Positions 18,972-29,059 of a stretch of DNA of 64,000 nt are shown here, in pieces. Position numbers and translations under genes: made by a program. Location: assembly GCF_000333895.2 (NCBI RefSeq), contig NZ_ANFM02000002.1:1-64000 (forward strand), read 5' to 3'. Positions within the stretch are counted from its first letter, which is position 1. The number at the start of each line of letters is the position of its first letter. The stretch is from Grimontia indica. Its GTDB lineage: Bacteria > Pseudomonadota > Gammaproteobacteria > Enterobacterales > Vibrionaceae. The notes beneath the pieces are model-generated. The model did no database searches. It worked only from the letters and a program-made list of their open reading frames with translations, and was not told where the DNA came from.

Positions 18972-19187
18972 ATGATTGTTCCCTGGCAAGAGATCCCCGA
19001 AGAGACCCTTAGAAACCTGATTGAGCACTTTGTGCTGCGTGAAGGGACAGATTACGGCGAGCAGGAAGCAAGCTTCGAGGAAAAGGTGGAACAGGTCTAT
19101 AACTTGCTCAAAAACAAAGAAGCCGTTGTGGTGTTTTCTGAGTTGCACGAAACGGTGGATATCAAACCTGTGCGATCACTTGCCTAA
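18972..19187 (+). CDS. yheU: YheU-family protein
   Basis: Small acidic protein of 71 residues, beginning [20 protein letters not shown] and containing REGTDYG and the basic-acidic helix [10 protein letters not shown], typical of the YheU (UPF0270) family. No biochemical role is established. It is 14 bases after the DUF3187 gene and 71 bases before prkB, keeping the yheT-yheU-prkB order of enterobacteria. Confidence 0.93.
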   Translation: MIVPWQEIPEETLRNLIEHFVLREGTDYGEQEASFEEKVEQVYNLLKNKEAVVVFSELHETVDIKPVRSLA

Positions 19188-19258
19188 TACCCATCGCTTG
19201 ACCAAGCCAGCGAGACCCTGTTAACTGTTGCCATCTTTCTAAATTGACAGGGTTTGTC

Positions 19259-20128
19259 ATGTCTGCAAAGCACCCCATTATTGCAGTCACCGGTTCGTCC
19301 GGCGCAGGGACTACCACCACCTCAGACGCATTCCGCAAAATTTTCAACATGATGAAGATTAGCGCCGCTTGGGTGGAAGGTGACAGTTTTCACCGGTATA
19401 CCCGTCCTGAAATGGACGTGGAAATCCGTAAAGCCAAAGAACAGGGCCGTCATATCAGTTACTTCGGCCCAACTGCCAACGACTTCCCAAGGCTCGAATC
19501 TTTCTTCAAGGAATACGGTGAGGAAGGCACGGGTCAGTTCCGTCGCTACCTACACACTTTTGATGAAGCTGTACCTTATAACCAAATGCCGGGCACCTTT
19601 ACAGCTTGGCAGGACTTGCCGGAAAACACTGACTTGATGTTCTATGAAGGGCTTCATGGCGGTGTGGTAGAAGGTGACATCAACGTCGCACAACATGTTG
19701 ACCTGCTGATCGGCATGGTGCCAATCGTGAACCTGGAGTGGATCCAGAAGTTTGTCCGCGACACCCGCGACCGTGGTCACTCCCGCGAAGCGGTAATGGA
19801 TTCCATTGTTCGTTCGATGGACGACTACCTGAACTACATCACACCGCAGTTCAGCCGAACCCACATCAACTTCCAGCGTGTCCCGACGGTAGATACTTCG
19901 AATCCACTCAACGCAAAAGGCATCCCAAGCTTGGATGAAAGTTTTGTGGTGATCCGTTTCCGAGGCATCAAGAAAGTCGACTTCCCTTATCTGCTTTCAA
20001 TGATCCAAGGTTCTTTTATGTCCCGTCATAACACCCTGGTTGTGCCGGGCGGCAAGATGAGTTTCGCCATGGAACTGATTATTCGCCCCCTTATCCAGCA
20101 GCTGATTGAAACCGGCAAAATCAGCTAG
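19259..20128 (+). CDS. prkB: Phosphoribulokinase-like protein PrkB
   Basis: P-loop kinase of 289 residues in the phosphoribulokinase/uridine kinase superfamily. The start is the ATG at 19259 with AGGG upstream; a TTG 15 bases earlier is ignored. The P-loop is AVTGSSGAGTTTTSDAF (about 9-25). Other matches are EGDSFHRYTRPEMD and FYEGLHGG. This heterotroph-type PrkB is encoded in many gammaproteobacteria without a Calvin cycle, so ribulose 5-phosphate as substrate is uncertain. A strong terminator follows, so it ends the yheT-yheU-prkB unit. Confidence 0.93.
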   Translation: MSAKHPIIAVTGSSGAGTTTTSDAFRKIFNMMKISAAWVEGDSFHRYTRPEMDVEIRKAKEQGRHISYFGPTANDFPRLESFFKEYGEEGTGQFRRYLHTFDEAVPYNQMPGTFTAWQDLPENTDLMFYEGLHGGVVEGDINVAQHVDLLIGMVPIVNLEWIQKFVRDTRDRGHSREAVMDSIVRSMDDYLNYITPQFSRTHINFQRVPTVDTSNPLNAKGIPSLDESFVVIRFRGIKKVDFPYLLSMIQGSFMSRHNTLVVPGGKMSFAMELIIRPLIQQLIETGKIS

Positions 20129-20154
20129 TACCACTGAACTCATCTACCACGTTT

Positions 20155-20200
20155 AAACGTAATCCGCCATCGATAAAATCTATCGCGGATTACGTTTTTA
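20155..20200 (+). terminator. Rho-independent terminator after prkB
   Basis: A 13-bp perfect stem, AAACGTAATCCGC (20155-20167) with GCGGATTACGTTT (20185-20197), with an inner GATA/TATC pairing and a T-rich tail. It lies 27 bases beyond the prkB stop. Confidence 0.92.
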
Positions 20201-20240
20201 TTCATTAGACCGAATAACAAACCTGTCCTTAACTTAATCT

Positions 20241-20263
20241 TGCTGGTTACTTTTTAACCAGCA
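20241..20263. repeat. Perfect inverted repeat upstream of the rubrerythrin gene
   Basis: TGCTGGTTA (20241-20249) and TAACCAGCA (20255-20263) are perfect 9-bp arms with a 5-base spacer, ending 34 bases before the rubrerythrin ATG. There is no T tract on either side. It may be a regulator operator or an mRNA leader hairpin; the cognate factor is unknown. Confidence 0.6.
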
Positions 20264-20297
20264 GAAGCAAGACAATGTCATAAAAGAGGACAGAGCC

Positions 20298-20717
20298 ATG
20301 TCACTGAAAGGAACCAAAACCGAGCAAAACCTCAAAGACGCCTTTGCCGGTGAAAGTCAGGCAAACCGTCGATATCTCTATTTCGCATCAAAAGCAGACA
20401 TTGAAGGCTACAACGATGTCGCCGCCGTTTTCCGCTCAACGGCCGAGGGTGAAACGGGCCACGCACACGGCCATCTGGAATACCTAGAGGAGGTGGGCGA
20501 CCCTGCGACAGGGTTACCTATGGGTAACACAGCAGAAAACCTCAAAGCGTCGATTGCCGGTGAAACCCACGAATACACCGATATGTATCCGGGCATGGCC
20601 GCCACGGCGCGCGACGAAGGTTTCGATGAGATCGCGGACTGGTTTGAAACGCTCGCCAAAGCAGAGCGAAGCCACGCGAACCGCTTCCAGAAAGCACTCG
20701 ACAACCTCGACAGCTAG
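20298..20717 (+). CDS. Rubrerythrin-like diiron protein without rubredoxin domain
   Basis: Ferritin-like four-helix bundle of 139 residues. Diiron ligands are likely in [41 protein letters not shown] and [12 protein letters not shown], giving the usual Glu and ExxH spacing of rubrerythrins. The C-terminal rubredoxin FeCys4 domain of classical rubrerythrin is absent, so electrons must come from a partner. Rubrerythrins reduce peroxide. It is first in a three-gene cassette with an Fe-S CCG protein and a DUF3501 protein, which could be that electron path. GAGGACAG lies before the ATG. Confidence 0.92.
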   Translation: MSLKGTKTEQNLKDAFAGESQANRRYLYFASKADIEGYNDVAAVFRSTAEGETGHAHGHLEYLEEVGDPATGLPMGNTAENLKASIAGETHEYTDMYPGMAATARDEGFDEIADWFETLAKAERSHANRFQKALDNLDS

Positions 20718-20825
20718 TCGCACAAAAAGGGCGGCCAGTCCGCCCTTTCAGAGCGCAATAGGCGCTAATGACGATAACGCACAGTGACTGCCGAAAACCG
20801 GCACAACCAGTAGCAGGGACACGTC

Positions 20826-22151
20826 ATGAAAGAAAAACGCGAAGGAGGCATTGACGCCCCCACCCGCCACGCAATTGAGTGGCAATCCCCAGACTTTTAC
20901 GATCGCGAAAAGCTCGAAGCAGAAATGGAGCGCGTCTTCGACGTTTGCCACGGCTGCCGCCGCTGCGTGAGCCTCTGCGATTCATTCCCCACCCTGTTTG
21001 ACCTCATTGATGAATCCGAAACCTTCGAAGTCGATGGCGTTGATAAGAAGGATTACCAGAAAGTCGCAGATCAATGCTACCTCTGTGACATGTGTTATAT
21101 GACCAAATGCCCCTACGTCCCGCCACATGAGTGGGAAATCGACTTCCCTCACCTGATGCTACGCGCCAAAGCGGTGAAATTTCACGAGCAAGGTGCATCG
21201 CTGCGGGACAAACTGCTTTCAAGCACAGATTTGGTGGGTGGCATGGCAACGATTCCCATTGTGGATGTCACCGTAAACGCGATGAACAAAAACAATGCAT
21301 TTAGAAGCGTGCTTGAGAAAGCCGGCGTTCACAAAGACGCTATTGTTCCGACATACGACAGCAACACCATGCGAAAACGTGTTGCCTCAATGGTGAAAGA
21401 CATCACGCCAGAACCTGTTGGCGAAACCACAGGGAAGGTGGCTATGTTCACCACCTGTTACGGCAACTACAACAGTCCAGAACTCGGTGAGGATTTCTAC
21501 AAGGTCTTTCAGAAGAACAATATCCATATCGAAGTGGTCGGCAAAGAGCGTTGCTGCGGTATGCCCAAAATGGAACTGGGCGATTTAGAAAGCGTTCAGC
21601 GCGCCAAAGAAGAAAATATTCCGCAGCTTCTTGCGATGGTGGAGAAAGGGTTCGACCTTATCGCACCGGTACCATCCTGCGTGCTGATGTTCAAACAGGA
21701 GCTTCCGCTCTTGTTTCCCAATGACCCGGATGTCGCCAAAGTCCGTGATGCCTTCTATGACCCCTTCGAATATCTGATGCTTCGCCACAAAGCCGGCAAA
21801 CTCAACACCGAGTTCGATACGCCGCTTGGTGACATCAGCTACCACGTCGCCTGTCATCTTCGCGTGCAGAATATTGGCCTAAAAACCGCAGATCTACTCC
21901 GTTTGGTGCCTGGCACTCAGGTTGCACCGGAGCAACGCTGTTCGGGTCACGACGGGACTTACGCGGTGAAAGTGGAAACGCATGATAAGGCAGTGAAAAT
22001 AGGTCGCCCCGTGGCAAAGAAAGTGAAACAAGCCAACGCCGACTACTTTGCCAGTGACTGCCCGATGGCAGGTGCGCACATTGCCAAACTGGCGGAGGTG
22101 GATAAACCCATTCACCCCATGACCTTATTGAGGAAGGCCTACGGCCTGTAA
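20826..22151 (+). CDS. Fe-S / CCG-domain oxidoreductase (HdrD- or GlpC-like), rubrerythrin-associated
   Basis: Protein of 441 residues. Two 4Fe-4S clusters are predicted from CHGCRRCVSLC (Cys41, 44, 47, 51) and CYLCDMCYMTKC (Cys84, 87, 90, 95). Two cysteine-rich CCG-type modules follow: TTCYGNYNSPELG with ERCCGMPKMELGD, and HVACHLRVQNIG with RCSGHDGTYAV. The second module has CSG in place of CCG. The family moves electrons in heterodisulfide reductases and glycerol-3-phosphate dehydrogenase subunit C. It lies 108 bases after the rubrerythrin gene and 15 bases before the DUF3501 gene, consistent with a redox partner role (inferred). Confidence 0.88.
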   Translation: MKEKREGGIDAPTRHAIEWQSPDFYDREKLEAEMERVFDVCHGCRRCVSLCDSFPTLFDLIDESETFEVDGVDKKDYQKVADQCYLCDMCYMTKCPYVPPHEWEIDFPHLMLRAKAVKFHEQGASLRDKLLSSTDLVGGMATIPIVDVTVNAMNKNNAFRSVLEKAGVHKDAIVPTYDSNTMRKRVASMVKDITPEPVGETTGKVAMFTTCYGNYNSPELGEDFYKVFQKNNIHIEVVGKERCCGMPKMELGDLESVQRAKEENIPQLLAMVEKGFDLIAPVPSCVLMFKQELPLLFPNDPDVAKVRDAFYDPFEYLMLRHKAGKLNTEFDTPLGDISYHVACHLRVQNIGLKTADLLRLVPGTQVAPEQRCSGHDGTYAVKVETHDKAVKIGRPVAKKVKQANADYFASDCPMAGAHIAKLAEVDKPIHPMTLLRKAYGL

Positions 22152-22166
22152 CAGGGAGCGAAAACC

Positions 22167-22763
22167 ATGGAAAAACTGACTGCAGATGACTTAATGACGC
22201 TGGAGGATTACGCCCGTGCACGCGCCCAATTCCGCCACCAAATCATGGAGCACAAAAAACACCGCTTCGTGAAGCTTGGTGATCATGCAAGGCTGATTTT
22301 TGAAAACCGTCAGACCATCCAATACCAGATTCAGGAAATGCTGCGTATTGAGCGCATCTTCGAGCCAGAGGGCATTGAGGAAGAATTGGATGCCTACAAT
22401 CCTCTGATCCCTGATGGCAGCAATCTGAAAGCTACCATGATGATTGAGTATGCTGACCCAGAAATCAGGAAAGTAGAACTCGCCAAGCTCATTGGCGTGG
22501 AGAACAAGGTCTGGCTGAGAGTAGGCAACGATGCGAAGGTTTACCCTATCTGCGATGAGGACCTTGAACGCGACAATGACGAAAAAACCTCGAGCGTGCA
22601 CTTTATGCGATTCGAGCTGACACCCCCGATGATCACCGCCCTGAAAAAAGGTGACGCACTGACCGCGGGCGTTGATCATCCTGCACTCGAACTCAGCGTG
22701 ACGATCAGTGATGAGGTGAGAAATGCTCTGTCTGATGATCTCGACACACCACAGATAAACTAA
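22167..22763 (+). CDS. DUF3501 family protein
   Basis: Cytoplasmic protein of 198 residues, starting MEKLTADDLMTLEDYARARAQ, with HRFVKLGDHARLIFENRQTI, YNPLIPDGSNLKATMMIEY and VHFMRFELTPPMI, all characteristic of DUF3501. No motif for a reaction or cofactor is recognised. DUF3501 genes are regularly found with a rubrerythrin and a CCG Fe-S protein, and that is the arrangement here. Third and last gene of the cassette, with a terminator overlapping its stop codon. Confidence 0.87.
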   Translation: MEKLTADDLMTLEDYARARAQFRHQIMEHKKHRFVKLGDHARLIFENRQTIQYQIQEMLRIERIFEPEGIEEELDAYNPLIPDGSNLKATMMIEYADPEIRKVELAKLIGVENKVWLRVGNDAKVYPICDEDLERDNDEKTSSVHFMRFELTPPMITALKKGDALTAGVDHPALELSVTISDEVRNALSDDLDTPQIN

Positions 22764-22786
22764 AGGAGGGCTAACCCTCCTTTTCA
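22762..22786 (+). terminator. Rho-independent terminator of the rubrerythrin-DUF3501 cassette
   Basis: Stem AAAGGAGGG (22762-22770), loop CTAA, and CCCTCCTTT (22775-22783), followed by TCATT. The stem begins inside the DUF3501 stop codon. Confidence 0.85.
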
Positions 22787-22823
22787 TTCTTACCGTTTGA
22801 TGTTCAGGCTTTTTGTTACATGA

Positions 22824-23231
22824 TCAAGCCTCCTCAATCACCTCATAACTGTGGGTCATTTCCACTCCTGCACCTAGCATCAAGCAAACAGAGCAGTATT
22901 TCTCGAGGCTGTCTTTCACCGCAGAGGCTACCCGGCTTTCATCAAGCGCTTTACCTGTCACGACAAAGTGAATATTGATTCTGGTAAACAGCTTTGGTGC
23001 TTGCTCACGGCGTTCAGCACTTAGCTCAGCCACACAAGAAACCACCTGCTGTGCACCTTCTTTCAGTGCTGCAACCACGTCGACAGAGCTACATCCGCCC
23101 GCGCCCATTAGCACCATTTCCATCGGACTTGGGGCATTTGCACCACCGTTTCCATCCATCACAATGCTATGGCCGGAATTTGACAGTCCGAGGAAGGTCT
23201 CATTTCCACACCATTTGACGCTCGCTTGCAT
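22824..23231 (-). CDS. OsmC/Ohr-family protein (YhfA-like)
   Basis: Protein of 135 residues with the OsmC fold. The paired redox cysteines are Cys47 in MGAGGCSSVDVV and Cys113 or Cys116 in EKYCSVCLML. The family includes hydroperoxide reductases. The YhfA branch, encoded divergently from crp as in E. coli, has an unassigned substrate. Shine-Dalgarno GGAGG lies upstream of the ATG. The 236-base gap to crp holds both promoters. Confidence 0.9.
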   Translation of the reverse strand: MQASVKWCGNETFLGLSNSGHSIVMDGNGGANAPSPMEMVLMGAGGCSSVDVVAALKEGAQQVVSCVAELSAERREQAPKLFTRINIHFVVTGKALDESRVASAVKDSLEKYCSVCLMLGAGVEMTHSYEVIEEA

Positions 23232-23467
23232 TTCTTACCTCCATTTACTTTCAGGGTCGTGATCTTGTCCACGTTTTTAGCCTTTAATAGGGGGAGAAGT
23301 CCATATCAAAATCAAGAAATCGTGCTGGAAAAAGGATAAACTCAATGACTCAAACAGAGAGCTTGTAGCCTGACTGCCGACACTTTATGCTATCCAACGG
23401 ACTTGTGCCGCAGGACGGTGGGCTAAGGAAGACTCATCAGGCAACAACTGCAGAGGAAATGAGATAT

Positions 23468-24100
23468 ATGGTTCCAGGAAAACCTCAAACAGACCCAACA
23501 CTAGAGTGGTTCCTTTCACACTGCCACATTCATAAGTACCCTTCGAAAAGTACTCTTATCCACGCGGGTGAGAAAGCAGAAACGCTGTACTACATCGTGA
23601 AAGGCTCTGTGGCTGTACTGATCAAGGATGAAGAAGGCAAAGAGATGATCCTCTCTTACCTCAACCAGGGCGACTTCATTGGCGAACTTGGCCTATTTGA
23701 GGAAGATCAGGAGCGTACCGCTTGGGTTCGCGCAAAATCTCCATGTGAAGTTGCAGAAATCTCATTCAAGAAATTCCGCCAGCTGATCCAGGTTAACCCA
23801 GACATCCTGATGCGCTTGTCTTCTCAGATGGCTCGCCGTCTGCAAGTGACCAGCCAGAAAGTTGGTGACTTGGCGTTCCTGGACGTAACTGGTCGCATCG
23901 CTCAGACGCTGCTGAACCTGGCAAAACAACCAGACGCAATGACTCACCCAGACGGTATGCAAATCAAGATCACCCGTCAGGAAATTGGTCAAATCGTTGG
24001 CTGTTCACGTGAAACCGTTGGCCGCATCCTGAAGATGCTGGAAGAACAGAACCTGATTTCTGCACACGGTAAAACCATCGTGGTATACGGTACTCGCTAA
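23468..24100 (+). CDS. crp: cAMP receptor protein
   Basis: Global regulator of 210 residues, nearly identical in layout to E. coli CRP. It has a cyclic-nucleotide-binding beta-roll (about 10-115, with [23 protein letters not shown], including the cAMP-contacting Glu and Arg), a dimer helix, and a C-terminal winged helix with [20 protein letters not shown]. The start is the ATG of [19 protein letters not shown]; the frame is open 81 bases further upstream, but that part has no homology. GAGGAAA precedes the ATG. Monocistronic with a strong terminator. Confidence 0.98.
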   Translation: MVPGKPQTDPTLEWFLSHCHIHKYPSKSTLIHAGEKAETLYYIVKGSVAVLIKDEEGKEMILSYLNQGDFIGELGLFEEDQERTAWVRAKSPCEVAEISFKKFRQLIQVNPDILMRLSSQMARRLQVTSQKVGDLAFLDVTGRIAQTLLNLAKQPDAMTHPDGMQIKITRQEIGQIVGCSRETVGRILKMLEEQNLISAHGKTIVVYGTR

Positions 24101-24120
24101 GCGTACCCAGCCTAAAAAGA

Positions 24121-24149
24121 AAGCCACCGTTTATGCGGTGGCTTTTTTG
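24121..24149 (+). terminator. Rho-independent terminator after crp
   Basis: Stem AAGCCACCG (24121-24129), 6-base loop, CGGTGGCTT (24136-24144), then TTTT. It is 20 bases beyond the crp stop. Confidence 0.93.
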
Positions 24150-24156
24150 TTTGCAG

Positions 24157-24172
24157 CGTGATCGTGATCACG
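24157..24172. promoter_or_regulatory. CRP-like binding site downstream of crp
   Basis: CGTGATCGTGATCACG fits the CRP consensus TGTGA-N6-TCACA with one mismatch per half (CGTGA-N6-TCACG). It lies just past the crp terminator and about 95 bases before a possible small gene at 24266. Recognised by eye only. Confidence 0.45.
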
Positions 24173-24265
24173 TCGATTTTCCAGCGAATGTCATTATTCA
24201 GTGCTAATTTTCAATGCAAGCTATGTATGCATTCGCATGCAGTCGTTGTATTAGGGAACATCGAC

Positions 24266-24460
24266 ATGGACATGGAAATCCAGCACTTCTCACAACCTGC
24301 TCAGCAAACGCCAGTTTCCGCTACCCCGGGCCACCTCAGCACTGAATTGACTGGCTTTAGCGACCCATCGCACTACCACATTCAGTGCATGCTAGGCGAG
24401 GACAGACGTCGTTTAGACACGCCTTCAGCGGAAGATTGGCCAACCACGCAATCCTACTGA
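24266..24460 (+). CDS. Possible small hypothetical protein (64 residues)
   Basis: The 383-base stretch between crp and the DUF1338 gene otherwise holds no gene. It contains a frame starting at ATG 24266 (MDMEIQHFSQPAQQ), with TAGGGA about 8 bases upstream, ending at 24460. The product is polar, without a membrane segment or known motif; it has several Pro/Ser/Thr and an HYHIQC patch. I do not recognise a family. A CRP-like site about 95 bases upstream would suit a regulated promoter. Chance reading frame is a real alternative. Confidence 0.4.
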   Translation: MDMEIQHFSQPAQQTPVSATPGHLSTELTGFSDPSHYHIQCMLGEDRRRLDTPSAEDWPTTQSY

Positions 24461-24483
24461 GTTAGCCTTTCACTGATGAAGCG

Positions 24484-25278
24484 TTACTGATCGGTACTCT
24501 CGAAGATTTTGTCTGCTGATGCTTCGACAAAACCTTGGTAGAGAGAGCCGTCAGCCAGCGGGTAACGCTTGGCAAATTCGTAGAATCCGCCAGGAATGGT
24601 TTGTTCGCCGTCGCTGAAAACCACACTCACTTTGTCAGCCATGGTCGATGACTGCTCCAGACACACTTCCGGACTACCTTTCACTTCCCCGCCAGACTCA
24701 TTGATGGCAAAGCCAGACTGGCGCAGCAGGTCATTGACGCCTTTTACTGTGTCCAACGTACTCAGCTGATTCACACTGACAGTAAAATGGTTGGCGCCAA
24801 AGCCATGCGCTGACAACCAGCCTGCATATTCACTTTCATCAGCCAGTTTCTTGTAAGTATCAAAGTCGATATCCCACAAACGGCCACCGTAAAGGAAAGC
24901 AGGATCATTTAATGCGGCATCATCCACTTGGTCCACCAGCGAGCGAACTGCCAGTTGAAGCTCTGAAGAGCATTGACCGACCAACAGCTCACTGATGAAG
25001 ACTTTAGGTGCATCAGGGTTCGGATGTTCAAAATGGCGTGCGAACAGCTTCTTAGCTTTGAATTCATATTCGCCCTTTGGCTCATAGCCGATAGCAATGA
25101 AAGGCGCAGCCAGCCTGTCGAGACCCACTTTTGGCAACGCAAAGGTACGCAGTGCAATGTGGTCATTCAGCAGCGGCGTGCCTTCTTCCAGCAGCTGATG
25201 AACCTTTGCTGCTGAAGGGCACAGGCGTGCAGTGTAATCTTTCCAAAGTCCGTCGAATAAAGCCTGAACGCGTTCCAT
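24484..25278 (-). CDS. DUF1338 protein (2-oxoadipate dioxygenase/decarboxylase-like fold)
   Basis: Protein of 264 residues. The family includes HglS/YdcJ-type non-haem iron enzymes, with a VOC-like fold that decarboxylates 2-oxo acids. Likely metal ligands are in LLNDHIALRTF (His), HGFGANHFTVSVNQL (His) and the YEFAKRYP/FYEFA region (Glu). The substrate here is unknown. The start is set at ATG 25278, 5 bases from AGGAGG; a GTG one codon upstream is too close to the Shine-Dalgarno. It follows astD by 33 bases, the conserved vibrio order, so a role near arginine or lysine catabolism is inferred. Confidence 0.88.
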   Translation of the reverse strand: MERVQALFDGLWKDYTARLCPSAAKVHQLLEEGTPLLNDHIALRTFALPKVGLDRLAAPFIAIGYEPKGEYEFKAKKLFARHFEHPNPDAPKVFISELLVGQCSSELQLAVRSLVDQVDDAALNDPAFLYGGRLWDIDFDTYKKLADESEYAGWLSAHGFGANHFTVSVNQLSTLDTVKGVNDLLRQSGFAINESGGEVKGSPEVCLEQSSTMADKVSVVFSDGEQTIPGGFYEFAKRYPLADGSLYQGFVEASADKIFESTDQ

Positions 25279-25311
25279 CACATCCTCCTGAATGCTTGTG
25301 ATTGCGGAATA

Positions 25312-26781
<1,470 letters not shown>

Positions 26782-27798
26782 CTAAACCGACACCAGACGC
26801 ACGGTATCTCCATCTTGTACAAACAGCGCTTCTGCCACTTCCTTGCTGATGAGCACTTCATTGCGCTCTTCATCGACACCAACCTTGGTTGCAGTGGCGC
26901 GGAAGTTTTCAAAGTCACTGTTACAGATCAAATAATCCTGTGCGCTGCTGTGCTCGGCGATCTTCACTCTTGCGGTGAATGACCGACGAATAGAATCTAT
27001 GTTCTGGCGAAGGCACTCTACCGTTGGGCCAGCATCGAAAATGTCGACATAGCCACGGCAAGTGAAACCTTCTTTTTCCAGAAGGCGAAGTGCCGGACGG
27101 GTTTTCTCATGCACCTGTCCAATCACTTCACGCGCTTCTTCACTCAATAGACTCACGTAGATTGGCAGCTTAGGCATCAGATCAGCGATGAAGCCTTTCT
27201 GGCCCGTTCCTGTCAGGTAGTCTGCCAAGGTGAAATCAATCGAGAAGAAATGCTCTTTAAGCCAAGCCCAGAATGGCGAGTTTCCGTCTTCATCAGATAC
27301 ACCGCGCATTTCTGCGAAGATGACGTCGGAGAATTTTTCCGGGAACTGGGCCAACATCAGGAAGCGGCATTTAGACAGCAATTTACCGTTCAATCCCTGA
27401 CGGAACTCAGGGCGCAGGAACAGGGTGCAAATTTCCGTTGCACCCGTGTAGTTGTTCCCGAAGGTCAGTACTTCCACCACGTTATGCACATCCAGACGAC
27501 GTGAATGGTGAACGATTTTACTGATGTGGTAGCTGTAAAACGGGTTGTCCAACCCGATGGCCGCTTCAATGCCGGTGGTGCCTGCCACTTCGCCAGTTTC
27601 AGTGTCTTCCGCTACCATCAGGTAACCTTCCATGCCCGGTGCTTGTGCGTTACGGGCGAAACTGTCCAGCGAGTGATCAATACGGCCTTTAATCAGGGTT
27701 TCGTCAACAGGGAGCGACGTAAAACCGTGTCCGGACTCCTCTGCACAAAGCATTAAGGCGTCAAAATCCGTTTCTCTGATTGGTCGAATTACCAGCAT
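26782..27798 (-). CDS. astA: Arginine N-succinyltransferase
   Basis: First enzyme of the AST pathway, 338 residues, transferring succinyl from succinyl-CoA to arginine. It begins MLVIRPIRETDFDALMLCAEESGHGFTSLP, and LFLRPEFRQGLNGKLLSKCRFLM and FADVIFAEMRG-like pieces match the AstA family with its GNAT-type core. A strong AGGAGG precedes the ATG. It lies 43 bases after the argD/astC gene and is a single-subunit form. Confidence 0.95.
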   Translation of the reverse strand: MLVIRPIRETDFDALMLCAEESGHGFTSLPVDETLIKGRIDHSLDSFARNAQAPGMEGYLMVAEDTETGEVAGTTGIEAAIGLDNPFYSYHISKIVHHSRRLDVHNVVEVLTFGNNYTGATEICTLFLRPEFRQGLNGKLLSKCRFLMLAQFPEKFSDVIFAEMRGVSDEDGNSPFWAWLKEHFFSIDFTLADYLTGTGQKGFIADLMPKLPIYVSLLSEEAREVIGQVHEKTRPALRLLEKEGFTCRGYVDIFDAGPTVECLRQNIDSIRRSFTARVKIAEHSSAQDYLICNSDFENFRATATKVGVDEERNEVLISKEVAEALFVQDGDTVRLVSV

Positions 27799-27841
27799 CT
27801 TACTTCCTCCTGATGCAATGAGTGGTCAAAACGTTGGGCGA

Positions 27842-29059
27842 TCATGCCGCCGTCAGTTTTGCCAGTGCACGATCCAGTCGCGCTAAACCTTCTTCTGCTT
27901 CTTCTTTGGTGATAACCAGTGATGGGGTCATACGTACCACATTGGTACCGGCAACCAATAACAGCAAACCTTCTTCGCCAGCAGCCAGCAGCACATCACG
28001 GGCGCGCCCTTTCCACTCTTCGTTGAGGGCAGCACCAATCAGCAGGCCTTTGCCGCGAATTTCGCTGAACATCTTGTACTTCGCATTCAGTGCTTCCAGC
28101 CCTTCACGGAACCAACCTTCACGCTCTTTCACACCAGCCAGCACGTCCGGCTTGCTCACTTCGTTCACCACCGCTTCGGCAACCGCACATGCCAGCGGGT
28201 TACCGCCGTAAGTGGAGCCATGGGTACCGACTTTCATGTGAGCAGCCAGTTTTTCAGTGGTCAGCATGGCACCAATTGGGATGCCACCGCCCAGCGATTT
28301 CGCCGTGCTCAGGATGTCTGGCGTCACACCGGTTTGCTCATACGCGTAGAAAGTCCCTGTACGGCCGTTACCTGTCTGAACTTCATCGAAAATCAGCAGA
28401 GCATTGTGCTTGTCACACAGCTCACGAACGCCTTGAACGAAAGCGGGATCTGGGGTGACGATACCGCCTTCACCTTGCAGTGGTTCCATCATGATGGCGC
28501 AGGTTTTGTCAGACATGGCCGCAGCCAGTGCATCCAAATCGTTGTAAGGCAGGTGGGTGACGTTGCCCGGTTTTGGTCCGAAGCCATCGGAGTATGCAGC
28601 CTGACCACCCACGGTGACGGTGAAGAAAGTACGGCCGTGGAAACCTTGGGTAAAGGCGATGATTTCGCTCTTCTCTGGGCCGTGGACGTCCACTGCCCAG
28701 CGGCGTGCCAGTTTCAGCGCTGCTTCGTTAGCTTCTGCACCAGAGTTAGCAAAGAAAACGCGCTCAGCAAAACTCACTTCAGTCAGCTTTTTCGCCAGAC
28801 GCAGTGCAGGTGCATTGGTCATGACATTACTGAGGTGCCACAGTTTTTCGGCTTGGGCTTTCAATGCATCCACCATCACTGGGTGGCAATGTCCCAAGCA
28901 GCTCACGGCGATACCGCCGGCAAAATCGATGTACTCGCGATCATCCTGATCCCAAATACGAGCACCCTTGCCTCTGTCCGGGATCATATTCATGGGTGCA
29001 TAACATGGCACCATCACTTCATCGAACAGTTTACGTTCTACTTTATGTTCGGCTGTCAT
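27842..29059 (-). CDS. argD: Acetylornithine/succinylornithine aminotransferase
   Basis: PLP-dependent class III aminotransferase of 405 residues. The PLP lysine lies in [17 protein letters not shown], and [14 protein letters not shown] holds the PLP-ring aspartate. In vibrios one enzyme serves both acetylornithine (biosynthesis) and succinylornithine (AST catabolism), so argD and astC are both used as names. Position at the head of astA-astD favours the catabolic role; no separate biosynthetic copy is visible here. AAGGAT is the Shine-Dalgarno. Confidence 0.94.
   Translation of the reverse strand: MTAEHKVERKLFDEVMVPCYAPMNMIPDRGKGARIWDQDDREYIDFAGGIAVSCLGHCHPVMVDALKAQAEKLWHLSNVMTNAPALRLAKKLTEVSFAERVFFANSGAEANEAALKLARRWAVDVHGPEKSEIIAFTQGFHGRTFFTVTVGGQAAYSDGFGPKPGNVTHLPYNDLDALAAAMSDKTCAIMMEPLQGEGGIVTPDPAFVQGVRELCDKHNALLIFDEVQTGNGRTGTFYAYEQTGVTPDILSTAKSLGGGIPIGAMLTTEKLAAHMKVGTHGSTYGGNPLACAVAEAVVNEVSKPDVLAGVKEREGWFREGLEALNAKYKMFSEIRGKGLLIGAALNEEWKGRARDVLLAAGEEGLLLLVAGTNVVRMTPSLVITKEEAEEGLARLDRALAKLTAA

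Noticed and set aside
23232-23467. CRP autoregulatory site CGTGATCTTGTCCACG in the OsmC-crp gap
   Set aside because: The second half matches the consensus at only three of five positions; not reliable by eye.
24158-24265. Extension of the small frame downstream of crp to an earlier start
   Set aside because: It would begin inside the CRP-like site and next to the crp terminator with no Shine-Dalgarno; the ATG at 24266 is preferred.
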